From Datura wrightii (Eukaryota; Streptophyta; Magnoliopsida; Solanales; Solanaceae), in contig JASDFA010000020.1 of NCBI GenBank assembly GCA_035772735.1, forward strand, positions 93,007,001 through 93,071,000: a stretch of 64,000 bases of DNA, read 5' to 3'. Shown here piece after piece: positions 9,196 to 21,233 of this stretch (the stretch's first letter is position 1; each line of letters begins with the position of its first letter). A program made the position numbers and the translations under genes. Below the pieces are notes generated by a model. It had not been told where the DNA came from. It saw nothing but the letters and a program-made list of their open reading frames with translations, and ran no database searches.

Positions 9196-11556
9196 CAAAC
9201 TATCACGCCCCACCTTGGGAGGCATGACTGGCACCTAATGCCACACTGGGATCTGGGCTGACCTGGCTGGGCATATGCATCTCTAGTGCCTACCAACGAC
9301 TCAAAATCAAGAAAACAAACTACTATATCTTAGTTATAAACATAGCCTCGGGCCAACAAGGCCATTGAACTCCTACAAAAGAAAACAGCTAACCCAGCCA
9401 ACATAAAAATAGAAGGGATCCTATGCGGGCCGATAAGACCACCATGTTGTCTAGTTATAACAGAATGAAAAACAGGCAGATATATAAACACTACAACCAA
9501 AAAGGCCACTAACTGCAAGATATACTAGGCCTCGTGTGGCCATCTTATAGAACTGAACATATATAGGCCCCACACGGCCAACACAGACAACTAACTGAAG
9601 ACTGTAGTCTGCAAGCTTCTAAGAGTGAAAATATTTGTCGAGACAAGGCCCTAGCCTACCAACATACTAAATAAGTAAAAGACAAATAAACCTCTACAAC
9701 CTGACGACTTCGAATGAAAGGAGTTGTCCAATCTGCTGACTCTAGGAGATCCGCAATCTGTCTATCTAAACCTATAGGAAATTATACAGCGCCCCATGTG
9801 TGGGCGCTAGTACAATGTGTATCGAATATGTAAGGAAGTCATGGAAAGCTGAATAGAAGCAGATAAAGACTGAAAGTAAGTAGCAAGAACGGGCAGAAGA
9901 TAACCTTTAAACTTTCTTATCCACAACCTGCATCTAGTAAATCATTATACGTATATGAGTTGAAACTATGACTATACATTCATCGGCTATATCTAACAAA
10001 CAAGTATACAAACAAAAACCTAACCTGGCCCCCATAAGCCTGGAAGGTGGAAGCAACACAAAAATAGCCTACCAAGGCCCCCCATAAGCCCTAGAAAGTA
10101 CAATTCAATCTATATACCCCTATCCAGGTTCTTATGATTCTACTGGTACTATAGCCAACCTACCTGGCTTCTAGGTCTGCATCTAAGCCTGTTGGACCCC
10201 TGTAACTGTGTTTGAGCCCGTTGAGCTCCTGTAACTTCACTCTGGGCACAGAAGGATCGATGGAGGGTCATGATGCCGATACGACATAAAAGTAGAAGCC
10301 TATATCATGGATGGATTGTAATATGGCCCTTGGGCTTGAATATAGTCCATTGGGACATCACATAGCTCCTTTGAGAAACATCATATAGCTCCTCTAAGCG
10401 ACCAATAGTCCCATAGGTGATGACACAGTTAGCAACCCTAAAGTTGGTCAATAAATGACTATCCTTGGTGGGGTCAATCCTAACCAATACACTATATTTT
10501 AGTCTAAATCTATCCACTTAAAAGGCATATCTAGATCTTAAGGCCTAACGCGACTGCTACTCGCCCCTAGAATAGTCTTTATAGTTGTCAATAAGAACAC
10601 CTCGTGTGCTTACATCTGATCAAAGGATCCTGGAAATGATCATAATCTCTAATGGTCTAGATAGGGTAGGGTGAGATCTAGAGTGGCCTAAATGATGCTC
10701 TAAATGTCATGCTTGGACAATGATAGCTCATAAGCAAACCATAAGATTACGGATGACTAACTATTTAGTTCCTTCGCTTTGGACAACTATAGGGCTGCTA
10801 CTATTCTGACATGCTCCTGAACAGTCAGCCCTAACCTTCCATAGGCAGCGTACCATAATTCTTAGCCTAATGGTAATCCTATACCAATATGGTTCTTGTC
10901 CCTTTGACCTTAACTTGTTCTGTTCAAATTTCATATGTCTTCTTTGGGCAATTCCTAGCCTCGTAGGTATGTTTATCTGGACCTGGTCACTCATGGAAAC
11001 CTATACCTGAGTATTTATATGAGCAAGCTGGGGCGTTGGCCCCACATCCAACTACTAATAAGGTCCCTTTTTAAGGTACCCACGGGTCTATCTGACTTGT
11101 ATAACTGGGATAACTTCTTGTGGGACCTGCATGACAACCACTAAGTCGACTGCAACTAGCAGTCACTAGCAGTAGCTAACTAGATGGCAGGCTGTAACTC
11201 ATTTTAGTAGGCAACCCTGGTGTCACTGACTCTAAGGTAAGACCATCCTATCCAAATTCTGGCCTTGGGGCATCAAGGTATGCCAATGGCCTCTGGGTGA
11301 GCTTTACTGACAATACAGGTGCCAAACTAAAAGTTATATCGCTCGACTGCGCCCTATGCTGTCCAACTTACCAACTCAGGCCCAACAGCTAAACCTAAAC
11401 TTCTAAGGCCTTGGCATAAAGTAAAACATCAAAATTCTACTAATACAGTGAACAGAAGAACGGAGGAGCTTCTATGACGCTCCTAGCGTGAGTCACACTT
11501 AACATACTCTTTCCCGACAAGGGATACTGCAATATACTCTCAAAACGTATTTTAGC

Positions 11557-12041
11557 AGCTAACCACAACATATATATAATCATAATCTACTGACAGTAGC
11601 TAATCACAACATATATAATCATAATCTACTGACAGCAGCTAATCACAACATACATGATCCTTATCAACTAGCAGCAGATAATGTATATAATCATAATCTA
11701 CTGATAGTAGCTAATCACAACATATATAATCATAATCTACTGACAGCAGCTAATCACAACATACATGATCCTTATCAACTAGTAGCAGATAATGTATATA
11801 ATCATAATTTACTAACAGTAGCTAATCACAACATATATAATCATAATCTACTGACAGCAGCTAATCACAACATACATGATCCTTATCAACTAGCAGCAGA
11901 TAATGTATATAATCATAATCTACTAACAATAGCTAATCACAACATATATAATCATAATCTACTGACAGCAGCTAATCACAACATACATGATCCTTATCAA
12001 CTACCAGTAGATAATTACAACATATAGTATCATTGTCTCCA
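11557..12041. repeat. 111-bp higher-order tandem array inside LTR D
   Basis: Subunits of about 39, 39 and 33 bases built on AGCTAATCACAACATAYAT and TAATCATAATCTACTRAYAG form a 111-base unit. The start word AGCTAATCAC occurs at 11598, 11709, 11820 and 11931, spaced exactly 111 bases, so there are about four units plus a partial leading copy. Confidence 0.85.
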
Positions 12042-12534
12042 TTCAAGAACATAGGTTGTATTATTATACGACGAGAATAACTTGCTGAAGGGATAATCCT
12101 AAACATACCTCGAATGCCGAGTTTCTTTCACCAAACATATTCCAACCTGAAGCCAGAAACTCCACTAAATTTCTGCCTTTACATTGAGAGAATAAGGCTA
12201 TTTCAATAGTAGGCATCGACAAATAATGATATCTTTCAATAATAATAACAATGTTCAAATCTGTTTAATTCATCCAAAAACTCACATTTTCTCGAGAGTT
12301 TAAAAAGGAGAGATGCTTACCTATCACCTCTAGTAGCTCAAAACTCAATTTGAAGTAATTTCGACAACCTTTACTCGGCGGGGTTCTAGTACACCGAGCG
12401 AATTTACAAAAAATAACTTCACAGGGATGTCCCTAATAGGATTGGAACTCGTTATCCAAGAATAAATTTTCATTTGGATGGAGTTTAATGGCATAATTTG
12501 GCAAAAATCGAAAGAAAATGTCACCCAAGCCACT

Positions 12535-15216
12535 TATAACACCCCGGAAAATTTTTGGTGATTATTTAATTTTTTTATGCTAGGTTAAGGAAAGTACAGG
12601 CTGTATATTGGTTGTAGATGACAAGGGAAATGTGTACGATCAAAAAATCAAAGAGTATGTGAAGTTCATAAGTAAGGGTCAACTTTAAATGATCATATAT
12701 CCCAATATATAATGAATTAGAAGCCCCACGACCTATCAAATTAAAGATCATTGAGTCTAGTTTTCAGAACATCAAATCTCTTGTCAATTGGAGTTCAGAG
12801 TTAGAAGTTATGGGCATTTTACCGAAGCATCATGAGCAGTGATGCGGGCATGACGCCCCAGCGCCTGCACCGCCCTATTTACTTAAAATATGATTTTTCA
12901 CTTGTATAAAACATTTTCAGCTAAATCTAAATTGACCAGCTTGATAAGAATTCCATTTCTCTCTCAATTCCAGCAGCTAGGACAAAGAAAATCAAGGAGG
13001 AACATCAAGCAAAGTTCAAGAAAATCACAATATAAGTTGAGATTACCTTGCCAAGTATGTTAGGGGATGTTTTGGAGCTCGTTTTGGAAAGTTTTGGAAG
13101 AAGTTTTTATGCGTTTCAAAATCTATTTGGACTGCCTATATATCCATCTTTTAGTAGGTGTAGAAATCAGGAGAAAAGGTAAGAATTTTTCCCCTTTTAA
13201 ACCTCTCAAATTGCAAAGCAAAAATCTGAAAATTGACAGTTAAGTGAGCTGTCGATGGACTGTTTGTTAGCTGAGTTTTTCTCTTTTTCCTTAGGACTTT
13301 TCACTGTTTATTTTTCTGGAATTATACTTCACATTGAGGGGTAGAATTACATAAAAACTAAGTTAAAATTTCCCTCTTTTTTCTCCCTCAAAAGCTAGTA
13401 AAAACTAGTTGAGAAAATGGCTAAATGTTGTTGATGTTGTCGTGTGTTGTTGTTGCTATTGTGACTGCCTCTGGTTAGTTATTTTGGCTACATTTTTTGC
13501 TATATATTAAGCTTTTATTTGGACTATAAAACCACTGTATTAAGCAGGTTGAAGGCTGATCATTGAGATAGGAAATCAGCTAGAGAAAAGTTCATCGGAG
13601 AAAGGTATGTAAGGCGCCCCGTCTATCGTTCTTTTAAGCATGAATCATGTGTTGTGAATTCAATGAGACAGAAACCTATTTAAAAGTACTGAGGCAGTAT
13701 GTTAAGCTTCATTTAAGCTTTATAGTTCCATGTTTTATTGAGGATAAATGTTAAGATTATGCCTAGCCAAATTGAGACATCTAAAGTGTGATATTGTGTT
13801 GATTGTTGTCGTAGTTGTACCTTGAGTTGGAGACCCCTCAGCGTGGGAATTGTTAGCTGGTCCTTAATGTATGTCATGTGTATATATATGTTATGTTAAA
13901 TGTGTTTAAAGGTCTGGTTGCTAACTGAAATTGGTGAAAGAGCCAAGATGAGGACGTGTAAACGATTTTCAGCCACGTAAAGACGTCGCAAGCTATTGAG
14001 GGTAAATGAGCTTATCAAATTAGGATTACCTGGTTATGGTTGTCCTTTATCTTATGTGTATGTTATGAAATATGTCAGGCCAATGTGATATTTCATAATC
14101 CCTTTCCCTTAAGCCGAATGACAAGCTAGCGAGTTTTTGAGCTCTAATGTCCCTTGAACACGATCTATAAATTTTGTTGAAACTCTTAGGTCATTTGTAG
14201 TTCCTTATGATTTATACAAGTTTTTACATGCATTTAAGTTATATTTTCTAGCTTTACATGTTATATGTACTCAGTTCCAGCTATACATTACGAAGGAGGC
14301 CTATGCAGGCCACATGTTTAGTGTCCGTCATTTCTATGTTGTACGTATTGAGCTCGTCTAGTATAAGCCATATCGGCTCCATCTATGATTTTGTCTAAGA
14401 TTTATTGATTTTACCCCGGTGTTGTACACCGGATGGACGGATTCTACCCCGGTATGGTATACTGGTTGGAGGCATTTTTATTTTTACCCCGGTGTGGTAC
14501 ACTGGCTGGATGAATTGTATATATTATGGCCAGTTGTTTGGTGGCATTTCAGTTATAGTATTTGTTTTGCATTAGATGGTTGCATTTACACTTCAATAAT
14601 GAGTTATTGTCAGGTTTCTATTTTCAGGATTCTGGGTTGTTACTACTCCTTATTTCTAGCCTAGTTATCATTTTTATCTTACATGTTTACAGTTTTCAGC
14701 CTTACATACCAGTACATTTTATTCGTACTGACGTCCCTTCATCTTGGGAACCTTCTTGCAATCGTGTTGTAGGTACAGGTCGAGGCTCAGATCATTGGAT
14801 GTAGTAGGAGCCAGATTTCAACATAATAGTGGTATGCTCCTCTCTTCCAGGAGACATGTCCTAGTTTGCACTATTTTCAGTTTTGTGTACAGCATGGGTA
14901 GGCTAGGGAACTATCCCGTGCATTTCCATTTGTTTACTCTGTAGAGGCTGAAGTGGACTTGTTTGTATAGTAGTGTGGGTTGTGTAGTCATATTGGTTTT
15001 TCATTGCTTTTCTTATCTTTATTGTAGCATTGTTGGCTTTCCAGGTTGCATATTAATAATTTTCAAGGCATCATTGGCCCAGTATTTATCTTGGTTGGTT
15101 GTGACAGGTGGCTTGGTCAGCCTTAGTGTTACATTTATAGATGCTATATAGCTGGCTTCTCGGTCGACCATGAATTGAGTGTCAGTTGCGCCCTACCCTA
15201 GTTCTGGGGTGTGACA
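12535..15216 (+). mobile_element. Solo LTR E (Tekay-type), plus strand
   Basis: Perfect target duplication CCACT at 12530-12534 and 15217-15221. Starts TATAACACCCCGG (TG to TA at base 2) and ends GGGGTGTGACA. Length 2682 bases; no coding or primer site. It inserted into LTR D in the opposite orientation. A GC-rich patch lies at 12840-12880. Three tandem hairpins are at 14416-14505. ORFs across it are short and not conserved with any protein I recognise. Confidence 0.9.
14416..14505 (+). repeat. Three tandem CCGGTNT hairpins in LTR E
   Basis: Hairpins at 14416-14432, 14449-14465 and 14489-14505, each with a 7-bp stem and a 3-base loop: CCGGTGT/ACACCGG, CCGGTAT/ATACTGG and CCGGTGT/ACACTGG. The stems change in a paired way between copies (GTGT/ACAC against GTAT/ATAC), with one G-T wobble in two copies. 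Confidence 0.6.
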
Positions 15217-15271
15217 CCACTCCTCTAATTTTGGGGAAATGTTAGAATGAATCATTAAACATTGAAGGAGG

Positions 15272-15415
15272 TTTATATAGTTTTGAGGCGGTGGCAGGGG
15301 GTGTGGCGCACCACCCATAGAGCCAAGAATTGGGAACATCGCGCCACTCAAGGATCTGGGTTGACCAACCCAATGCGACGCCCTGTGCGGCTGGCCTACG
15401 ACGCCGATCTCCTGC
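15272..15415 (-). promoter_or_regulatory. Core promoter of solo LTR D
   Basis: On the minus strand a GC-rich stretch with words GGCGTCG, GGCGCGATG and GGTGCGCCAC (15415-15290) precedes CTATATAAAC at 15280-15271. The arrangement is the same as in the other LTRs. Confidence 0.5.
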
Positions 15416-15541
15416 TTGCTCGACTCCATACCCATCCGTTCATTCCTGAGCCTCTTTCTATATGTGTTCTACTCAAAAACTCTCGCCATACATACAAACA
15501 TATCGGTTAAACGATAGGAACTTATGGGGTGTAAAACAAAC

Positions 15542-16278
15542 GGAGCCATCTAAATGCTGGAATGGTAGTTGTTGTTATATGCAAATTCAGTGAGAGGCAA
15601 ATGATCATCCCAACAACCCTTGAAATCAATCACACACAACCTCAACATATCCTCAAGAGTCTGAATGGTTCGTTCAACCTGACCATCAGTTTCTAGGTGA
15701 AATGTTGTGCTAAGCTTGACTTGAGTACCAAGTCCCTTTTGAAATGATCTACAAAACTGGGAGGTAAACTGAGTACCTCTATCTGATATGATGGACAAGC
15801 GCACTCCATGCAACCAAACTAACTCCCGAATGTACAACTTAGCATAATCCTCCACTGAATCGATAGTTTTGACCAGTAGGAAATGAGCTGCTTTAGTCAA
15901 CCTGTCTACAACATCCCAAATAGAGTCATACTATCGGCGAGTATGAGGCAACCCCATAATGAAGTCCATATTGATTTCCTCCCACTTCCAATTTGGGATA
16001 GTGATGTCTTGAAGCACACCTCCAGGTCTTTGATGCTCAACCTTCGCCTGTTGACAATTCGAACACTTAGCCACAAACTCTGTTATGTCCTTCTTCATGT
16101 CATTAAACCAATAGACTTCCCGTAGGTCACAGTACGTCTTGGTGGCACCTGGATGTATAGAATATCTAGAACCATGAGCCTCATGCAACATATGCTCCCT
16201 CAAGTCATCAAAACCCAGTACACATAAACAACCCTGATATCGTAGTGCACCGTCTCCCCTTTTTGATAAAACCTCCAC
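15542..16278 (-). pseudogene. Integrase core of A
   Basis: The HHCC zinc-binding part (His-Pro-Gly-Ala-Thr-Lys and Cys-Ser-Asn-Cys-Gln-Gln) is in 15931-16278. The DDE core follows: Asp of MDFIMGLP near 15960, Asp of SDRGTQF near 15780 and Glu of QVERT near 15670. The frame breaks around 15900-15930, and solo LTR D cuts it at 15541. Integrase would join the cDNA ends to host DNA. Confidence 0.85.
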
Positions 16279-16330
16279 ACTTCTGGTTCTAATCGACTTC
16301 TTTCAACTATACCAAAATAGGATCCTCGTC

Positions 16331-17221
16331 TTATCTAGTTTTGACCTCGGTCACCAAGGAAGATTCTAATCCATTCTGAACAATAGCACCACCATCTGTT
16401 GAGTCAACAAGACAAACACCTAGTCGTGCAAGCCGATGCACATCTTTCACTAACTCTTTCCTCTCCTCATCTGCGTGGGACACACTCAGTATAGAAAGCC
16501 TGCTAAGAGCATCTGGAACCACATTATCCTTGCCCATATGGTAAAGAACGCTCATATCATAATCTTTAAAAAGCTCCAACCACTTCCTTTAACGTAGATT
16601 TTAGATCCTTTTGGGTAAACACATAGTGTAGGCTTTTGTGGTCCGTAAGCACGTCCACATGGACTCCATGCAGATAATGTCTCCAAATCTTCAAGGAAAA
16701 TACTACTACCACCAACTGGAGGTCATCAGTCGATATTTCTTCTCATGGACCTTCAACTGCCCGGATGCATAGGCTATAACCTTACCATGCTGCATTAATA
16801 CATAACCAAGACCAATCCTTGAGGCGTCACAATATACCACAAACCCATCGGTACCCTCAGCTAGAGTCAACACTGGTGCTGACATGAGTCGAGTCTTAAG
16901 CTCTTGGAAGCTCTTCTCACAAGCCTCTGACCATTGAAACTTCACTTTTTTCTGGGTCAACTTAGTCAACGGTGCTGGAATGGATGAAAACCCTTCAACA
17001 AACCTCCCATAGTAACCAACTAAACCCAAGAAACTCCTGATATATGAAGGACTCACCGGTCTAGGCCAACTCTTTACCACTTCTATCTTTTGAGAGTCCA
17101 CATGTACACCCTCACTTGACACCACATGACCCAAAAATGCTACTGAGTCTAGACAAAACTCGCACTTGCTGAACTTAGTATACAATTGGAAATCCTTAAG
17201 AGTCTGTAGCACCACCCTCAA
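16331..17221 (-). pseudogene. RT connection and RNase H of A
   Basis: From 17221 downward: the RT thumb/connection (KFSKCEF, FLGHVVSSEG, FLGLVGYYGRFV), then the RNase H start with YCDAS near 16830. A frameshift follows near 16706, and the RNase H end with ADALSRL-like PDALSRL is near 16510. RNase H would degrade the RNA template. Several frame changes make it inactive. Confidence 0.8.
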
Positions 17222-17245
17222 ATGAGAGGCATGCTCCTCCTTTCT

Positions 17246-17707
17246 CTAAGAGTATATGAGAATGTCATCTATGAACCCAATCATGAACAAGTCCCAATAT
17301 GTCTTGAACAACCTATTCATCAAATCCATAAAAGTTGTAGGAGCATTCATTATTCCAAAAGACATAACTACAAACTCATAGTGATCATACCGAGTCCTGA
17401 AGGCTATCTTCAGAATGTCACTCTCCCGAACTTTGAGTTGATGATACCCAAATCTGAGGTCTATTTTTGAGAAACACTTGGCACCGTAAAGCTGGTCAAA
17501 TAAGTCATCAATTCTGGGGAGAGGATACCTATTCTTAACGGTGACCTTATTCAGTTGTCGGTAATCAATGTACATCCGAAGGGAACCATCCTTCTTCCGA
17601 ACAAAGAGAACTGGTGCACCCCATTGGGATTTGCTTGGTTTGATGAAACCCTTGTCTAAAAGGTCCTTGAACTTCTCCTTCAATTCCTTTAGCTCAACTG
17701 AAGCCAT
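17246..17707 (-). pseudogene. Reverse transcriptase of A
   Basis: A 153-residue open stretch carries the Ty3/gypsy RT blocks: WGAPVLFVRKKDGS, CIDYRQLN-like YIDYRQLN, KIDLR-GYHQ, AFRTRY, VMSFG and the catalytic FIDD near 17260. The catalytic aspartates are present. Frames break at both ends, so it cannot be made as a polyprotein. Confidence 0.85.
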
Positions 17708-17809
17708 TCTATAAGGAGGAATAGATATAGGCTACGTATTCGAAAGAATAGATATACCTGGTAAATAATTTGGATACACTTCTGGATATTCACACACTAC
17801 AGGAACTAT

Positions 17810-18330
17810 CTAGATAGTCGGGGCTTCAGATGTAGAATCTTTAACCCTAACTAGATGGTACACGCAACCCTTAGAAATCCTCTTTCTAGCCTTAAGGTAA
17901 GAAATGAAGCAACCTAAAGGCACAGCTGAACTACCCTTCCATTCTAGGACTGGCTCACCCAGAAACTGAAACTCTACCGCATGGGTTCTACAATTTACTG
18001 AGGCATAACATGCATGTAGCCAATCCATGCCAAAGATAACATCAAAATCTGTCATGGCTAGCTCTACTAAATTTGCTCAGATGACTTTCTGAAGGACTGT
18101 GATAGGGCAATTTCTCCACCCATTGAGCTACAACTGAATCACAAACTGGAGTGGAGATTGAGAAGGGTTCTGATAGGATTTAAGGACTGATTTCCGAAAC
18201 TACTAGCAACATAGGGAGTCAAAAAAGATAAGGTATCCCCTAGATATAACAATGCATATACATCAAGGTGGAATACTCATAACATACCAGTGACTACATC
18301 TAGAGAGGCCTCCTACTCCTGACAAGGTGC
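17810..18330 (-). pseudogene. Aspartic protease of A
   Basis: DFDVIFGMDWL near 18050 is the typical C-terminal block of Tekay-type proteases. The upstream motif expected to be DPGATLSF reads Tyr-Leu-Gly-Asp-Thr-Leu-Ser-Phe near 18240, so the catalytic Asp appears to be lost. Frameshifts separate it from gag. Confidence 0.7.
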
Positions 18331-18399
18331 GAGGGCATAGAATCTGTTCTGACACCGACCACTACCTACACTGGTGGAGCCTCCCTACTAAACTGAGAG

Positions 18400-19535
18400 T
18401 GCTGGTGGAGCTGCTGAACTAGTGGCTGAGTCTTGACCCCTACCATGGCCTTATCTAGCTACTAGAAAATATCTAAGCATATGTCTGGGCTTCCGACATC
18501 CGAAACAAGCACCCATACTTGCTAAGCACTGACCAATGTGTCTCTAGCCACACCTAGCACATGCTAGAATACTGGGCTCCACAAATCTGCTCCCTTAACC
18601 TCGAGAGCCTAATGCTCGTCCCCTCTGGTCGAACCTAGATCTGGATGGCACACTTGCTGCTGACGGCGCTGGGGCAGATGATCTCTGGTGGGACTGCTAA
18701 TGGTGCCTACCACCAGGTCTCTGTTGGGAGAATCCAAAGCTATCAGTCCTAGCCCTCTTGGCCTCTCTCTCGCTCACTCACCTATACCGCCTCTATCTAC
18801 TGGGCATATAGAGCTATCCAAGGAAAGTCAATGTCCTGATGAAGCATCGCAGTCCAACAATCTTTCACCAAATAGTCTGTTATCCCATGCACGAACTGAC
18901 TCACTCGAGCCCTCTAGCCTGCCACCATCTCAGGTGCATACTTGGACAAGTGGGTGAACTCCAAAGCATACACCTGGACTGTCATGTTGTTCTTCCTCAA
19001 GTTCACAAATTCCACTACTTTGATTTCCCTCATCTCTCGAGGAAAGAACTGATCAAAAAATGTGGTATGGAACTTATCCGAACCAATGGGGCCCGCTCCA
19101 ACTGTCCTACTATCCTTCCATTGCCTGAACCAGATATGCGCAACCCCTCTCAACTAATACAAGGCTAGATCTGTGCACTCCACCCCATTCACCCACATGA
19201 TTTAGGTGATCTTCGGAACTTCATCAATAAACTCATATGTATCCTCGCCCACCTTCGATTCGAGAAACTCCGGAGGGTTCATTCTCATAAAACTCTCTGA
19301 CTCTCGCCACTGCCGTATTCCTATTCTGAGAGGACATGCACTACTGCCTATTGGTTGACTTGGGTGGACAAAACCTGAGCTAACATTTGAATGGCAGCCC
19401 TAAACTCTACATGGGGCACCTGGTCAGGCACATGATCCTCGGGAGCCGATAGGGCCTACTAGTGCCCATCCCCATTGTCATTATCGTGGCCATTTCCATT
19501 TTTGTTCCTTCTTCTATTAACTCATCTAGGAGACA
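18400..19535 (-). pseudogene. gag: gag of A
   Basis: The probable start ATG is at 19535. The capsid domain is recognisable at 18914-19153 (A-IWF-QWK, FF-QFFP, NLRKNNMTVQVYAL). Degenerate double zinc knuckles lie near 18460-18560 (CARCG, CFGCRKPRHM), the last Cys being lost. Stops and frameshifts are scattered throughout. Confidence 0.75.
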
Positions 19536-19724
19536 TGATTCTGCAAACGCGTATCGCATGATTTACAAGGATGGAGAGATATTTCATCTCACTACATAGA
19601 TCATGAAAGAAGGAAACATTTCCTAAAAATTTCGTAGCCTCTTCATCATAAGTGTGGCGCGTTTCACACCTATGACAAAGACTCTATTTAATGAGGCTTT
19701 CAGAAACCCCAGGACACATCAAAA

Positions 19725-19742
19725 CCTAATGCTCTGACACCA
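19725..19742 (-). other. Primer binding site of A
   Basis: Minus strand TGGTGTCAGAGCATTAGG, one change from the initiator tRNA-Met-type TGGTATCAGAGC seen in B. It sits 7 or so bases inside the 5' LTR end. Confidence 0.75.
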
Positions 19743-19748
19743 AGTTTT

Positions 19749-20130
19749 TCATGACCCGAACATAGATCCGGATTGAGACATAGGAAAAAGAACCCCGAGA
19801 GGCTCTAAGTCAACCCATGGCATGAACATGACATCTAAATTCAACATATTAATGCGGAAGTCTGAAAATCTGATCATATCAAATATCTGAATACATAACA
19901 TCAATCTAAAACTGAAATCATACTATGTCTGATAACATATTGATGACTTGATGGGACAAGACCCCAACTAACTCACTAAAATTGAAACTGGAGATACTTA
20001 ATACAATCGATAAAAGGTTCCTCAAAGTATAAGGTCTCACAACCTCTGGTTGGGAGATGCTACTCTAAGGATCTGGCTAATGGCGGGGCTAAACCTGAAT
20101 GTCGGCGCTTGTATCATGAAATGATATAGC
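19749..20130 (-). repeat. 5' LTR of A, inner part
   Basis: Ends at the primer site with CGGGTCATGA. Continuous with 36904-38907 across insertion B: one copy of ATAGC at 20126-20130 equals 36899-36903. Confidence 0.7.
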
Positions 20131-20455
20131 TGTTATACCCCGTAGAATTCCCAGCACTTAGACGACCTACTCGCACGTTGGTTAAGCATATTTGAAAGCC
20201 ATACGTGCTAGGGAAAGGCCCGGGAAAAGATCGGACGAGAAACCTGTAGAACCATCGCGGGAGGAGCCGAGGCAGAGCCCCTCCACGATGGCAGCGTGTC
20301 ACGGAGGGGAGGCCTCCGCGATGGCTTCGTGCCACGTTGCCATTGTCCCAGCCCAGGTATATAAAGCCTTCACTTCGGGTTAAACTCATTGTTATCAGTT
20401 AATAATTTCCAGAAGCGTACTGAACAGAGGGAAAACGAAAGGAGGTTAAATATTT
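20131..20455 (+). repeat. B: plus-strand LTR fragment (bases 1-325)
   Basis: Identical in layout to the start of the full LTR at 31649, with TATATAAA at 20358-20365. It stops at the 8-base palindrome AAATATTT (20448-20455), which is shared with the next fragment. Confidence 0.85.
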
Positions 20456-20965
20456 ACTTCTCAACTAGGAACACATAGACATAAATCTGGAGCAATTCTA
20501 CTTACTTTAGTTCGGCAGCTCGCCGATTCGTTGGCCGTTTTTCGTGAAACTAACTCCGTAGAAATGCTCTCTGCTGCTAAATACTAGGGTATCTAGGATT
20601 AATTTGGGTTTGGGCAGCGTTTGGTAGCGTAATCGGACGAAAATATTTAACCTCCTTTCATTTTCCCTCTGTTCAGTATGCTTCTGGAAATTATTAACTG
20701 ATAACAATGAGTTTAACCCGAAGTGAGGGCTTTATATACCTGGGCTGGGACAATGGCAACGTGGCACGGAGCCATCGCAGAGGCCTCCCCTCCGTGACAC
20801 GCTGCCATCGCGGAGGGGCTCTGCCTCGGCTCCTCCCGCGATGGTTCGACAGGTTTCTCGTCCGATCTTTTCCCGGGCCTTTCCCTAGCACGTATGGCTT
20901 TCAAATATGCTTAACCAACGTGCGAGTAGGTCATCTAAGTGCCGGAAATTCTACGGGGTATAACA
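20448..20965 (-). repeat. B: minus-strand LTR fragment (bases 1-518)
   Basis: On the minus strand the LTR starts at 20965 (TGTTATACC) and breaks at AAATATTT (LTR bases 511-518). With the previous piece it forms head-to-head inverted arms of about 325 bases. TATA box at 20731-20738. Confidence 0.85.
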
Positions 20966-21233
20966 TTCTCCCCCCCTTACGAACATTCGTCCTCGAATGT
21001 ATACTGTTATCTAGAGGACTGCTTACCTTATTTTCTGGAAAAATTTTGGCAGAGTTTCCCCTGTAACATGGACTATCGCAAAAACCTGAAATGCAGAAAA
21101 GTCCAACACAGGCACTGCACACAATGTTCTACAATCCACTAGACAACTAAGTATTACTTCTCTCTTTATCATTTACAACATACATATCATAAAGTACTGT
21201 ATAAGCAATGATACGGACATACCTGTCGTCTGA
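20966..21233 (-). other. B: polypurine tract, hairpin and 3' noncoding region
   Basis: Minus-strand G-run next to the LTR start, preceded by the hairpin ACATTCG-AGGA-CGAATGT (20983-21000). The rest up to the pol stop at 21234 is noncoding. Confidence 0.8.

Larger units (their letters stand above)
9201..15536 (-). mobile_element. Solo LTR D (Tekay-type), minus strand, containing solo LTR E
   Basis: Perfect target duplication CAAAC at 9196-9200 and 15537-15541, inside A's integrase gene. On the minus strand the LTR starts TTTTACACCCC at 15536 and ends CCCAAGGTGGGGCGTGATA at 9201. No primer site or coding region is inside, so it is a solo LTR of about 3.65 kb (E excluded) left by LTR-LTR recombination. 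It is related along its length to the LTRs of B and C (shared GGCC-type words, TTATGGGGGCC words and LTR end) but is longer, partly because of a tandem array. Confidence 0.85.

Noticed and set aside
11557..12041. Regular repeats resembling a CRISPR array
   Set aside because: Units are contiguous and made of related subunits with no unique spacers; the location is inside a plant LTR.
15262..15510. 82-residue ORF over the GC-rich U3 of LTR D
   Set aside because: Created by CpG-rich promoter words; no homology and opposite to the LTR strand.
20707..21066. 119-residue ORF at 20707-21066 and 27561-27920
   Set aside because: Opposite-strand reading across the LTR start and polypurine tract of minus-strand B; no protein family.
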